Shown here one piece after another: positions 44,601 to 57,246 of a stretch of 64,000 bases of DNA. The translations under genes were made by a program, and so were the position numbers. This DNA is from Jaapia argillacea MUCL 33604 (lineage: Eukaryota > Basidiomycota > Agaricomycetes > Jaapiales > Jaapiaceae). Under the pieces are notes generated by a model. The model was not told the DNA's origin. It made no database searches and was given only the letters and a program-made list of their open reading frames with translations. How positions within the stretch are numbered: position 1 is the stretch's first letter; each line of letters begins with the position of its first letter. The DNA lies in NCBI GenBank assembly GCA_000697665.1, contig KL197784.1, positions 1-64,000 on the forward strand, in the 5' to 3' direction.

Positions 44601-47290
44601 TTATCGCACAGATGGGAGTTCAACTCCGTTCTGCATCACCATCTTCCAGCACGACTACTTATCATACTACATCCCTCACCACTGCTCGTGGACCAGCCCA
44701 GAATTCCCGACCTCGCACTCCTGCCGCACCGACTACCGCTGAAGCTCGTCCCACCGAACCTCACCCTCAAGCAATAATGACGCCTTCTCGCACTGGTGAG
44801 GACGACGATGAACTCCTACGATTGTTACGCCAGGCACTGCGAGACGATCATGCTTTGTTTAGATCTCCCGATCAGCGTAGGTTGCTCAAGGCTGTCTTGG
44901 AAAGACAGCACAATGTGCTGGGAATAATCGGAACTGGAGGTGGAAAGAGCGTTGCATTTGAAGTTGGTCCTGCTGGTGCGGAATCGGATATGACACTATC
45001 AGTGGTGCCATTCGTCGCCACAATGAATAGTTTGCAGGAACGCGCTACGCGTCTTCAAATCCCGTGGTCCGTGTGGCAGGGAAAAGGTAAAGGGGCTGGC
45101 GATCGCCGCCTTGTGTTTATTGCAGCAGAGAGCTCCGCAGCACGTAGCTTTGAAACGTCAGTACTCTCGTTATATGACATCATCGAACTCAAGTTCAGAG
45201 ATATTTCCAGATATGTTCGAGAAAACCAGTCCGGCATTGCTCGCATCGTTATCGACGAGGCCCATAACCTCCTAGTTTCTGAAGATTTCCGCCCCGTTTT
45301 CAACCTATTCGAGAAATGGGCGGACTTTCCATTTCAGAAAGTGCTTTTGACGGCGACATCTCCCATCTGGACTACTCCCATGCTCCTGGCCAAGGCTGGG
45401 ATTCCCGACAACACAATTACTATTCGCCAGCCAACCCAGCGACCAGAGCTTTGCTACGTGAAGTTGATGGTACCGCAGTTAAATGCAGCCCTCTGGGGAA
45501 CAACTACTTCTTTGGTTGCGAAACTTGAAACTCTGCATCTTACAGGATCATCACGCGGAATCATCTTCGTCCGGTCCCGGGAAAAGGCGGAGACACTAGC
45601 CTCAAGCTTGAACGCCCACCACTATCATGGCGGACTTGACAGGGACGCGAAGGACGCAACTTACAAAAAATGGACAGGAGGTGTTCAAAGTCGATGGATC
45701 GTCGCAACATCTGGCTTTACTCAGGGAGTGGACTATCACTCTGTATCTGTTGTGATCTTTATGGGGCGTCCGAAAGGCGGTTTGGTTGATTTCTTGCAGG
45801 GAGCAGGTCGTGGTGGAAGATCAGGTGAACCGTGCGCCGTCTATTACATTTTTCACGGCCAGGACATCGATCCAATCACGGAGCAGGACTGGTCCTGTGT
45901 TCGGGAGATGATCGAGTGGGAGCAAGACAGCAACCGCTGTTCCAGATGGCTACTTGGAACTACGATGGATGGAGTGGGCGCCACTTGTGCCAATCTAGAG
46001 GGGTCTACGCCCTGTAGCTTTTGCGACCCATCTTCAGTGTGGGCGAAATTAGGCCAAGATTCCCTTGACGCAAAGAACTGGCCGAAACCCCCAATATCCA
46101 GCAGGCCATCAGTCGTCAACCTTTCTCACCCCGAGTTCCACCGCCCACCTACCGCTGGACCCAGGCCTTCCTCAACAGTTGTCCGGAACCCATCGCTTAC
46201 CAGATCTGTCGTTGCTCCAGAACTCCCCTCTACGCCAACAACGTTGTCCGATGATCCACGATTCTACGATCCTGAGTACCCTGATCCTGATTATGACGAC
46301 ATCTTCGCTGCTATGGATCTGAACTCCCTGACACGATCTACCGCTACCCCGCTCTCTGCTTCTGTTACGAACTCTCCAACCGCGTCCCTCACTTCACTAA
46401 CTACCCAATTTGCGAATGTTTCAACCACAACTGATCGGGTAGGGCGGACCTCGTCGTCAAATTTCCTGGCTCGTCGTAGTGGAGAGGGTTCCACAAACTC
46501 CAGAAGCAGCAGTATAGGGCGGACCTCGTCGCCAAATTTCCAGACTCGTCGTAGTGGAGAGGGTTCCACAAGCTCCAGAAGCAGCAGTGTTGCTCCTTAC
46601 CGTGGAGCCTACAATTGGCCTCCTCCCAGTGACGAAGGCATTACATCCTTCACTTTGCAATTCGCAAGCGCTTCAACCACAGATGATCGTGTAGGACGGA
46701 GCTTGTTGGTAGCTTCCCGAGGTCATACTAGCAGAGAGAGCTCCACAAGCTCCAGAGCCAGCAGCGCTGCCCCTTCTCATAGAACTTCATCGCCCAGCTT
46801 CAAACGGCCTGCTCCCGGCGAGCAAGGCATTGCGATTCAAGTCCAAGTAAAAAGGCGACAGCTCGATCAGCAAGCGCGACAGGAGGCCGGTATCTTCCTT
46901 TCCAAAACTTTCACCCTCTTCAGGCAATGGTGCATGATCTGCCTGGTTTGGAGGCGGGTATTCGTTCCGGTTGATCCTGTTCATCATCCGCCATTTGTCA
47001 TGTGCGGACTAGAGGCAGGAACAGACATCGCTCTTAGGGGGGACGGCAGGTGGGAGTTCAAGAAGCTCCTCAAACAAGGTTACGCACGAAACAAGAACTG
47101 CCACACGTGTGGTATGCCTCAAGGCTACGGATCCATTCCTGAGGCTCATCGCTCGATCTCCAAACCACGAGAATGCCCATTTGATGACACCATCGTCAAC
47201 ATCCTCTGGGTAATTCGTCATACGGATGAATATTGGAAGAAGGCTGTTGACAGATATCAGTGGCCTGTCGAGGTATCAGAGGAAGAGTAG
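41190..47290 (+). pseudogene. OrsD-type zinc-finger / RecQ-like DEAH helicase fusion
   Basis: A large multidomain protein of a type common in basidiomycetes. Four C2H2-like fingers are visible: CPICGKDF...HKSSYH (about 41.21 kb), CFLCTYRN...HVKKH (41.40 kb), the OrsD-type CVTCQALIKPDS...HAKDEH (42.05 kb) and CLECEYAC...HSGSEH (42.26 kb). A Glu/Asp run lies between the first pair and the second. After an intron at about 42735-42785 comes a long helical middle region. The helicase core has GTGGGKS (about 44.94 kb), DEAH (45.25 kb), TAT (45.36 kb), FVRSREKAE (45.57 kb), ATSGFTQGVD (45.71 kb) and QGAGRGGRSG (45.80 kb), so all motifs are present. A Ser/Arg-rich tail with a 75-bp repeat (46441, 46516) leads to a Cys/His C-terminus (CHTCGMPQG). 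TGA at 44090-44092 and a frame change near 43.27 kb, perhaps a poor intron, suggest damage. The first ATG is uncertain. Confidence 0.7.
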
Positions 47291-48119
47291 GCTGGTTTGT
47301 TATCTAAAGACTGGCTCGGAGAGGACTATAATCGTGGGGTTGAAGTGTTCATTTGGTTCCTTGTCGACCGGGGTTTACTTGCCCTCACGGCACCCCCAAG
47401 CACAACTGTATATCTCTGACTGCTGTGTTTCACGTGTGGACACTTCTGACGATGAACTGTGCAATATGTTGTACTCTACATGCCCATAGTATCTGTCTAA
47501 TATAACTTTTGTTAAGACGCCTGACGACTAAATTATGCACCTGGCCTTCCTGCGCTTAAACTTTACAAGGCTCGGTGGGCGAATGAATCAGGAGCTCTTC
47601 ACTGACTCGACCTACACGTTACGAGAGGACTACTGAGAGGATATCTGAATGCTCCGATTCGACTCCGTACTTACAGCCGTTTCTAAAAGTGACGACAGTC
47701 GCGCGGGAAAATTAGATACAACAGATTGTTTGACTTAAGCCGGATTTTTGACGCGTCTTGACTGTGAACCTCTCCGCTCGTTGCCCACTTTCCCGTAATT
47801 ACTGTGGTTGACCCACATCCGGGTCAGGTCGCAGTGACCTGGACTTATCTCAACGATTACAGCCCTGATTTTTTTTCTGACAACTGGAGGATGTCTGCGA
47901 CGATCTCTTGAATACACTCATGCCATCTCACTGTGAGCCCCCTGAGGCATCCCATTGCCCTGATGATGATGATGAAATCTATATTTGTATCCCGCTACAA
48001 GCTAACTACGAGCTAAGACGCGGTGGCTACTATACCGAATTTGCGCCTACCACATACAGTTCATGAAAATAGCAGCCAGTAAGTCGAGGTCTATTCTATC
48101 TGGGTAAGTTATAGGGGGT
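47291..48119. other. No supported gene
   Basis: I see only short frames in this spacer between the helicase gene and the LINE. The left end of the LINE 3' untranslated region may reach into it. Confidence 0.3.
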
Positions 48120-48585
48120 TTTCAGAATGATATCGTGGAGAGGGTGGTTAAGAGGCAATGTACATGGCTGCTTGCCCAGTTGGGTTTGCGTTCGCGATGC
48201 ATGGGGCATATGCATGGGCCTAGGGGAAAGTATGAACAGCGAAAAGAAAAATAAGATATACAAATAAGAATAGGAATGAATCCGGTGGGTGTCTTCTCAC
48301 TGATCCTCACCCCTCAAGGGGGCAACTCACTGCAGTGGGAGTGAGTGGCGGAGACTTTTGGATTGGAAGTGTATCACCGAGAGTGTGGCCCCACAGCCAG
48401 GTACTCCAACATGTCTTGTGGCATTGATCTGGTCAATCTTCGTCCTCCAGATCGCCATCCGAGAGGTCAACATCCGGCTCCTCCTCGTAGCGGGGCAGTT
48501 CTCGAGGACCTCCCCTAAGTTCTCCTGTCTTTGTAAATGCCCCAGACTCCATGAAGAAGGAGCTGAGTGCATCTATACCCTTGGT
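48120..48585 (-). mobile_element. LINE (Tad-like), 3' end fragment
   Basis: On the minus strand, directly beyond the Ty3 element, the frame reads MTKGIDALSSFFMESGAFTK and then an acidic end, DLSDGDLEDED, with a stop at about 48433. The SGAFTKTG ending is typical of Tad-type LINE ORF2 proteins in fungi. The segment continues the LINE piece at 56625-56897, with the pentamer CATTC shared at the junction. The 3' untranslated part is AT-rich and its end is not sharply defined, since no clear poly-A or terminal repeat is seen. Confidence 0.65.
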
Positions 48586-48590
48586 CATTC

Positions 48591-48893
48591 TGTCATGTTC
48601 TTTTTGCTTTCGGTCATCTGACCCTAGAACATTCCTTACTATTCCCACCTATAGCAGTAAAGACTCTTCTGACTCGGTATGACACCTTATTGCACCATCA
48701 GACTATTAATAGATCATCCATGTAGTATATAAGTTTGTACCACTTCAATGCAAACGCCAGTCTTGAGCTGGTCTATTCCAAACCAGCCACACCAGTGTGT
48801 CATTGGTTGACCTCATTACTCCTTGATTGCTACTCGCACTACTCTCCCGGCGTTGCTGCCAGTCACATCCCTGGTTGTTGTTTGTTGCTGACA
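48591..48893 (+). repeat. 5' LTR of the Ty3-type element
   Basis: 303 bp, beginning TGTCA and ending TGACA. A TATA box, AGTATATAAG, lies near 48725. The left flank is the target duplication CATTC. About 98% identical to the LTR at 56317-56619. Confidence 0.9.
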
Positions 48894-49669
48894 TTAGCTC
48901 AAGACTCTCCCTACCAACCACCCTTGTGCTCGCATACGGCAGCCAGGAGTATCCGACGTCGACAGCGACCTACACCGCGTCAAGACGCTCGAGACTAATT
49001 TCGACACCCAGTATATGTACACCAAAATCTATACCAGCAAATACCGCCTCAGCTATCCCCGCAACCCTGCCTTCACATATGCCGACGCTGTCCGTGGACT
49101 CCGAGTTCAACACGCTGTTCTTCATTGGTGTTTCTGCAAGAACTATTATTGCAGGTATCACACCGAATACTGAAGAACCTCACTGCGTGGAAAAGCTCCC
49201 CCTAAAAATACAAAAGCCGTTCTTTTGATTACTCCCACTTGTGTACTCTCAGGTATCCCCGGTTTACGTTGATCTACCTTCGCCGGTGATCAGGTCCGGA
49301 ATAAGCTTGTGTTTGAATAGCGGGCCGTCATACCCCTATCGCACTCGCAGGACTTCAAGCGAGTACAATTGAAAGGTTTCCCACACATCGTAAAAACATA
49401 GATAAACAGTAACATACAAAAAACATTGTAAGACCGCAGTCGAGAAGTCATTGGTGCTAGTAGAGTGTTGACTAGACCTTGACCCTGCAAAGAAGCTCTT
49501 GTCACAGAAGCTTACAACACCCACGTAAGTGGATTCTTCCGGAACTTGTCTAGAGGCATAAGTCCGCTCCGACACTTGCAGCAGACCCTAGGGATTTTCC
49601 CAGAATTCACTTGGCCTGGACTCCGAATTTCACATACCCCAGTTCACACGAGAACCAACCCCGTTTCAC

Positions 49670-52049
49670 ATGCCACCTCGTGAAATTGACACCGTTATCA
49701 ATTTCATTTGCCGGATCATCCTCATCTTCTTAGAAGGCACCCACCTTCTTATTGATGTCTTTTCCCGCATTCGTGGAATCCTCATCCACATCCACTTCCG
49801 ATTACTCCGTTTGGTAATTGCGACCACACGGGAGACGCACCAACCAATCGCAGTACACGAGAACCACTTCCAGTACGACGAAAACATACTCGTAACGTAC
49901 TGCCTTGGAGACCTACTTAATGATGACGATTTCAATCGTCGCTGGAATACAGCACCCACTCCACCACCACCTACAGGTCCTACCCAACAGGATCTACTCA
50001 ACTTACTCGCTGCCCAACACACTTGACAGACTCCCTTAACCACCGATCCCCTCGACGCTCTCCGCACTTGCATAAATGCCCTCAACTTGACCACCGAACA
50101 ACCAGAGACTCGTGGTAATACCCCCGACTACGAGAACTACGAGACTGCTGACGTTGTGGAGTAGATGCCCATTGACGCCAGACACTTCACCCCAGTCCAA
50201 TTCAACGAACATCTCATCTTTTGGGTTGTTTGTTTGTTGGAAGCGCTCCGCACCATTCTCAACGTTCTCAGAGAGGTTCGTCCATACCTCACCGACGACG
50301 AACTACTCCGCATTGGAGGACCCACCACCGACATCCACAACATTCAGGAAGCGCTCACGGAAGCAATCAACAGAGGAGAGTGGAGACAAGAAGTAGCTGA
50401 GTACGCCTTAGAAAGGCGATATAATCGGTTCGGAAACGAAGACCCCCTTTTCGCACCCGATGAAGACATCAAAGGAAATCCCATCCTCGACGTCCTCATC
50501 CCCATCCCCCAACCACCACGCCTCGAGGAAGTAGTCCCTGAAGTTATAGATTTGACAGAGGACGACAACACTATCATCAAAGGAAGCAGAACCAAAGGAG
50601 ACCCTTTTGTGCTTTTGTGATTAAGAGGCGAAAGTAGTTTTAATTACATAAAACATTTGAACCACCACTTTGAATCCAGACAGAGGACTCCCCTGTTTCG
50701 GTCATCTCCATAACTTCTACAAAAGGGAAGGAAACAACATTACCTTTCCCCCTTTTAACAATGACAACTCAAAAAATTGTGAAGTCACACCCTGTCCAAA
50801 TAGATACACTTACACCGGGCATGATACCTATGACTACTCGCAGGAAGACGAAGAAGGATTTAGACCAGTCACCCCAGAACATACCTTCTGGGAGATCCGC
50901 AGATATCGAGAACCACTACAGATCTCAGCCAAATCACCCGAGGCTTCCACACGAGTAGCGCTACCCGGAGCTGTTACACCTCCATCACCAAACACACCAC
51001 CCGCATGTTTACCACCCCTTGGTATAACCCAGACACAAATTCCTTTATCCCAATTACCACCCGCACAAACAACCATCATGGCAGTACAGATGACAGACGT
51101 GCAGTTCAACCAACTCCTCGCTGGGTTATGACCCAGAGGAGCCAAAGTGGAAAAGGTTGTTGCGCCAGGAGTCTTCAAAGGAGACAAAAAGGAATACGAG
51201 GATTGGTGTGACAACCTCAACTCATACCTCAAAGCCAACTCCACTTTCTATAGTGACGACAAGGCTAAATTCCTTTATGCCATGTCATTACTCAGGGGAA
51301 TAGCTGCCCCCTGGAGGAAACAGGTTCGAACCTTCAGAACCCGACATGAGCAAGAACTCACCACCGAGAAAGCGCGCGCTAACCCCGACCAAACCCGAAT
51401 CACCCAACTAGAAAGCCTGATCTCATGGGCATACTACATACGGGAGATGGACAAGAGGTTCGGCGAAGTCAATAAAGAAGAGAAAGCGCGACTCCGCATG
51501 ATGGAGATGAAACAAGGAACAAGGACAGCCAACAAATACATCACCGACTACAATCGACTGATGTTAGAAGCGAACCTCACGTACCCAGACGAGGTTCACA
51601 TCGACAACCTCAAACGGAACACCACAACTGAGACCATCCGAAAAATAGAAATGAGCAAAGACGGCCCACCTACCACGTATGAGTCCTATGCTCGCCTCAT
51701 TATCCAGATAGACGAAGCCACGCACCAGTTCAACGCACAACACTGTCAACAAACACAACTCTTGGCGCAAGCTTGTCCTTTTGTCCCTCGTCCCCAAGCA
51801 GTATTCGTTCAGCGTAATCAACCTCCTCGTCAATTCGTCCCTCAGCAGCAGCAGTACCGTCCACCTTCTGGACCCCCACCATCACAATCTGGATCCGGCC
51901 AGAATACGCAAAACCGGAGAACCGGCACAGGCACCACATTCGGCGGCGGTGGTCAACCCATGGATATAAGTCATGCACGTGCCTCGGCAGTTTGCTACAA
52001 CTGTCAACAAAAAGGTCACTTTGCTCGGGACTGCAAGGAACCGAAATGA
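49670..52049 (+). other. gag region of the Ty3-type element
   Basis: The last part (from about 51.15 kb) has the usual gag layout: a helical capsid-like part beginning near GVFKGDKKEYEDW, then a Gln/Pro-rich linker, then a CCHC knuckle, CYNCQQKGHFARDC. The upstream frames at 49.7-51.1 kb are Pro-rich and belong to the same element by position, but have no family motif I know. It is treated as part of a fossil. Confidence 0.7.
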
Positions 52050-52708
52050 TCCCTTGCTGAACGATCTAGGGAGATGTTCGTGCAACATACACCAGAAGAA
52101 CTTACAGAACTCCGTAACCTTCTGGATTTCTTGAACCAGAACAAAAACATCGATGAAATCGACTATGAAAACGCCCAAAAACAAGAACAGATGGAAGAAG
52201 TAGCAGTAGAGTATGTAGAGATGGAAGATGACCCTAATTATATGCCTGATGACCCTTCCTCTGTTTCTCCTTCTTTTCACAACAGTCGATAGTTAACGAT
52301 GCCGATTATCGACAGGACATTCTTTTCTCAGGTTCTAGATATTCACTGTTAAGTTATTCTGATGCATTCCATACAGACAGTACCATAGAAGTAGATACTG
52401 GTACCACGGTGAATCCAGTCCCTGACCCCCCCACAGGCATCGGACTTGATAAAAGCTCACTAAAACAACTACACACCCAAACTGCTGAGCAGTTCTGGTC
52501 TTCAATGAAAGAGCATAGTCAAAAAGATCAACTCGCTATGCTTCGTAGATGGACTCCTAGAGCTAGACACTCTGAAGTCGCATCACCACAGATCCTGAAG
52601 GAATTGATTTCCTCGGCCAATCCCGTGGAAGCCGTGGCCGAGTTGCGGGAACCTTGCAAATATTGTTAGATTCGTAAAACTACCAAGAACCAAGGGTTCG
52701 AGCTGGAT

Positions 52709-55700
52709 GTTGATGTATGAATCAAAAACCTCCAGACTCAGGAAGTTGTCTCAGTGAAGGCCCTGATCGATTCAGGATGCACCTTCTCAGCTATCGACGC
52801 TAAGTATGTCGACAAGCTCGGTCTGGCTACCATTGAATTTGCTAGACCTGCAGCAGTTTACAACACCGACGGTACCCGCAATTCGACTTCTATTACCCGT
52901 TATTGCCAAGTCAAGTTGGAGATGTTTGGCCACACAGAATCAATTTCCCTTTGCGTAACAACACTGGCTCGTCATAACATTTTCATTGGTTATGATTGGT
53001 TGACCAAGCATAACCCTGACATCAACTGGGTTGATAACACGCTTGTTTTCAATCGGTGCCCCTCTGTTTGTGGGGTTACCCCGCACCTCCTTTGTCGTGC
53101 AGATGTTGGTCATTCACTGGGGTTGGATGATATTGATTTCCCCGACACTGACGGTGGTGATCTGGAATCTCACCTTAGGAGGGGGGATAGAGTCTTTGTA
53201 ACTCATTTCAAACCTGCTCAAGCACGAGCCACTGGCACATTATCAACACAACTAGCCATTGAAGCGGAACTAAAACGCGACAAGAAACATTGGACTGAGA
53301 TTGTGTCTCTGCAGTTCCACGACTTCGTCGACGTTTTCACCAAGGAGGATTTTGAGAATACCCCTGACAAGCAGATCTGGGATCACGCCATAGAATTGAA
53401 ACCAGGTTCGACACCAACAGATTGTAAATTATACCCACTATCGCCAAGCGAACAGAAAGAACTTGACGAGTTCCTAGAGGAAAATCTGAAGACTGGACGC
53501 ATCAGACCCTCCAAATCGCCTATGGCATCACCTTTCTTCTTTGTCAAGAAGAAAGACAGACGACTCAGACTGGTACAGGACTACCGAAAGCTCAATGAGA
53601 TGACGATCAAAAACCGTTATCCACTTCCACTCATTGGAGAATTGTTTGATAAACTAAAAGATGCCAAATACTTCACGAAGTTGGACGTTCGCTGGGGATA
53701 TAACAACATCCGCATTAAGGAAGGAGACGAATGGAAAGCTGCCTTTAGGACCAACCGAGGATTGTTCGAACCTCTGGTTATTTTTTTCAGACTAACCAAC
53801 TCCCCTGCCACATTTCAAACCATGATGAACGAAATCTTTCGTGAATTAATCAATGATGGCCATGTCATCATCTATATGGACGACATATTAATATTCACCA
53901 AAACCCTGGAGGATAACCGCCGAGTCACCAGACAAGTTCTGGAGATTCTTAGACAACATAAATTATACCTCAAACTGGAGAAGTGCGAATTCGAGAAAGA
54001 AACCGTGGAATACCTAGGACATATCGTGTCTGCGGGACAAATCTCTCTTGATCCGGTCAAAGTTTAGGGAGTGCTTGGATGGCCTCTACCAAAGTCCAAA
54101 AGAGACATCCAATCCTTCCTCGGCTTCTGCAACTTCTATCAATGATTCATCAAAGGGTTTAGTGAGATTGCACGACCCTTAAATGATCTCACCAGAAAGA
54201 CCAACTTTCACTGGACTGATAGTCAACAACAAGCCTTTGACAGGCTTAAGACAGCGATCACATCCACACCTGTCCTTCATCATCCCGCTAACACTGACAA
54301 GTATTGTGTGGAAACGGATGCCTCCAACTATGCAGTAGGAGCCATGCTCTCGCAGCATCAAAAAGGAAAATGGGTTCCGATCGCCTTCATGTCCAAATCC
54401 ATGAACGACGCTGAACAAAATTATGAAATCTATGACAAAGAAATGCTCGCAATAATGAAAGCTCTCAGGGAATGGTGCCACTACCTTCTAGGAGCGGAAC
54501 AAGAATTTGAAGTCCTTACCAATCATCAGAACCTCACTTATTTCCGCTTGCCTCAGAAACTCAATCAAAGACAAGCACATTGGTACATGGAGTTAGCCGA
54601 ATATCATTTTACGCTTCAACACAAAGCCGGAAAAGAAAACACTAAGGCTGACTTGTTGTCTCGTCGTCAAGATCATAGTGATGGACGAGAAAATGATAAT
54701 AACAACATCACGATGCTCAAACCCCATTGGTTCCAACATTGGATGAGGTCGAATGAGGTTGTATTCGAGGGAAGTGATACCGCCATCTTGGGAATGATAA
54801 AACATGCTAGAAGGAAAACAGACAAATCGGTGGAGATTGCTCTTCAAACAAAGAAGCCAGGCTTCGAAGAGCATGACGGAATAATAGAATGGAAGGATCG
54901 TATATATATCCCCAAGGACCCGACGATTCGCGAAGAGATTATCCGACATCATCATGACGTACTGGAAGCAGGACATCCGGGAGCCACCAAAACCCAACAA
55001 ATGATCACATGTGATTATTGGTGGCCCACAATTCAGTATGATGTCAAGAAATATGTCGATGGATGTGTAGATTGTCAACACGCTAAACCTCGTCGAGGTG
55101 CAACCCACGCTCCCTTACACCCAAACCAAATACCGGATTTGCCTGGAGAGATAATCAGAATTGACATGATTGGTCCATTACTGATGTCCAAGGGATGTGA
55201 TGCTCTTCTCATCATAACCGATCACCTAGCCAAGAATATACAGCTGTTACCCATCACCACAGGACTATCTGCACAAGGAGTCGCTCGACTCTTTCGTGAT
55301 CGATGGTGGTGTGAATTCGGATACCCTCGAAAAGTCGTTAGTGATCGAGGAACTCAGTTTGTATCGAATTTCATGAAGGAGCTCCACAGCCTTATGGGGA
55401 TCAGCATGAACCCATCAACCGCCTATCATCCCCAGACTAATGGTCAGACAGAACACGTAAACCAAGAGGTTGAACTTTACCTCCGCATCTTCATCAATCA
55501 CCATCAGGATGACTGGTACGATTGGATCTCCCAGGCCGAATTTGCATACAATAACAAAACCCACTCCACTACGGGATACTCTCCTTTTTATTTATTATAC
55601 GGCCGACATCCGTGGACCGGAGTCAACTATCGAAGAAAAGCAAATAATGAGTCTGTTCAGGACTTCCACAATCGAATGCGTAGAACCTGGGAGGATGCTA

Positions 55701-56292
55701 AAGCCACGATGGCCAAAGCACAGGAGCAGATGAAACTCTATTACAATCGGAAGAAGTCTGACTCGTACCACTTCAAGGTTGGCGACATGGTCTGGTTGGA
55801 GGCTACGAACATTATGACAGATCGCCCAATGAAGAAATTGGACGACAAACGATACGGCCCCTTTAAAATCATAAAACAACATGGATCTGCTTACGAACTT
55901 GCCATTCCAATCAAATGGAAGAAACGACGAATTCATCCGGTCTTCAATGAAGCATATTTCCGTCCCTACAAGAAAAGCGAATACAGTACCCAGAAGAAAC
56001 CTCCTCCTCCTCCTACAGTCGTTAGTGATGGATCGGAGCAGGAGGTCAAAGCTTTGACCCAATACCGGAAACACAACAGTAGTATTCAGTATATGGTCAA
56101 GTGGAAAGGACAACCTTCTGGGGACAATCAATGGATGGATTGGAAATTTGTGAAGGAGCAGCGAGAGGACCTGATGAAGAAGTTTCATCGGGAACATCCT
56201 GCCTATCGACCGCCCAAAAAGCTGATTTTACGTTCTCTTCAAGTTCGAGCGCTTCCATGTGATATTTTGGACTATAACGATGATCCATGAGG
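52709..56292 (+). other. pol region of the Ty3-type element (PR-RT-RH-IN-chromodomain)
   Basis: Protease DSGC at about 52.76 kb. Reverse transcriptase runs from about 53.49 kb (ASPFFFVKKKDRRLR) through YMDD at 53.87 kb. RNase H starts ETDASNYAVGAML. The integrase has an HHCC finger ending CVDCQHAKPRR, then the D,D,E core (DMIGPL, SDRGTQF). A chromodomain (YMVKWKG, then NQWMDWKF) closes the polyprotein and in this family directs integration to marked chromatin. The order RT-RH-IN places it in Ty3/Metaviridae. It is a fossil with a few breaks. Confidence 0.85.
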
Positions 56293-56316
56293 ACATGGAC
56301 CTTGGGAGGGGGGTAA

Positions 56317-56619
56317 TGTCACGTTCTTTTTGCTTTCGGTCATCTGACCCTAGAACATTCCTTACTATTCCCACCTATAGCAGTAAAGACTCTTCTGACT
56401 CAGTATGACACCTTATTGCACCATCAGACTATTAATAGATCATCCATGTAGTATATAAGTTTGTACCACTTCAATGCAAATGCCAGCCCTGAGCTGGTCT
56501 ATTCCAAACCAGCCACACCAGTGTGTCATTGGTCGACCTCATTACTCCTTGATTGCTACTCGCACTACTCTCCCGGCGTTGCTGCCAGTCACATCCCTGG
56601 TTGTTGTTTGTTGCTGACA
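56317..56619 (+). repeat. 3' LTR of the Ty3-type element
   Basis: 303 bp, TGTCA...TGACA, preceded by a purine-rich priming tract and followed by the target duplication CATTC at 56620-56624. It is the direct repeat of 48591-48893. Confidence 0.9.
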
Positions 56620-56624
56620 CATTC

Positions 56625-56897
56625 CCAGGATCACCGGAAGTGACAACCCGGGGGATACACCGTAAAGGTAGTGGTGATGGTCCTCGTAGCACGGGCATTC
56701 CGTTAGGATATGCTTGCTTGTTTGGTACCCTGCTCCACAAGGGCAGTCAACTGGTTCGGGAATGTTAAATTGAGTGTAGTACTTGCCAATAAATGCATGC
56801 CCAACTCTGCATTGTGTAACTCTCCTGTATACCTCTCGTCTGAGGTATTTGAAGTGGTCCCTAAGTTTAAATGACGGGGGATTTGATTGGATGGTGT
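56625..56897 (-). mobile_element. LINE (Tad-like), middle fragment between two inserted elements
   Basis: The minus strand encodes the post-RNase H part of a Tad-type LINE ORF2: YRRVTQCRVGHAFIGKYY, then CPCG, HILTECPCYEDH and PGLSLPVILG. The CPCG...H...C pattern is the zinc-knuckle-like motif usual near the end of these proteins. The fragment is bounded on the left by the Ty3-type element and on the right by the Copia element, whose target duplication GTAGC (56898-56902) is LINE sequence. The frame is open throughout. Confidence 0.8.
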
Positions 56898-56902
56898 GTA
56901 GC

Positions 56903-57246
56903 TGTTGTCGAGGGTTCAGCACAGGGGCCTGATAACACTTGACTATCAACTGTGGAGCCTGGCAGTCAAGGCAATCACACAGGATAGGTCCTAGTAAGCA
57001 TACAAGTGTTAGGTCCTCAGTAGCACAGAAAAGACTAAGGAGCTGTACAGGCAAGGCAGGTCTTATATACTGGAGGGAATGTGGCAGTGCCGAGCAGTGC
57101 GAAGGCAGATACAACAATAGTGAGGGAAAGGCAGTCCATATGCAGTACAAAGCATGGGAAGGAATGGCAGTGTGTGGAAGAATGAAAGTCTGAAACAGAA
57201 CAGCAGAACAACAAACCAATGGCAAGGAACCTATTCCTCAAAAACA
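56903..57246 (-). repeat. 3' LTR of the Copia element (left in window)
   Basis: 344 bp. On the minus strand it starts TGTTTTTGAGG and ends CCTCGACAACA. The target duplication GTAGC lies at 56898-56902. A TATA box, AGTATATAAG, is seen on the minus strand near 57070. Confidence 0.9.

Larger units (their letters stand above)
48591..56619 (+). mobile_element. Ty3-type LTR retrotransposon with chromodomain (chromovirus), fossil
   Basis: Complete in outline: two 303-bp LTRs (48591-48893 and 56317-56619), each TGTCA...TGACA, flanked by the 5-bp target duplication CATTC (48586-48590, 56620-56624). Parts in order are gag with a CCHC zinc knuckle (to about 52.05 kb), aspartic protease (about 52.76 kb), reverse transcriptase with YMDD (about 53.87 kb), RNase H (about 54.31 kb), integrase (54.95-55.7 kb) and a C-terminal chromodomain (about 56.04-56.21 kb). 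A polypurine stretch, GGGAGGGGGG, precedes the right LTR. The coding part carries a few breaks, so it is not intact. The LTRs differ at about 6 of 303 positions, all transitions, so insertion is fairly recent. It sits inside the coding part of the LINE, in opposite orientation. Confidence 0.9.
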
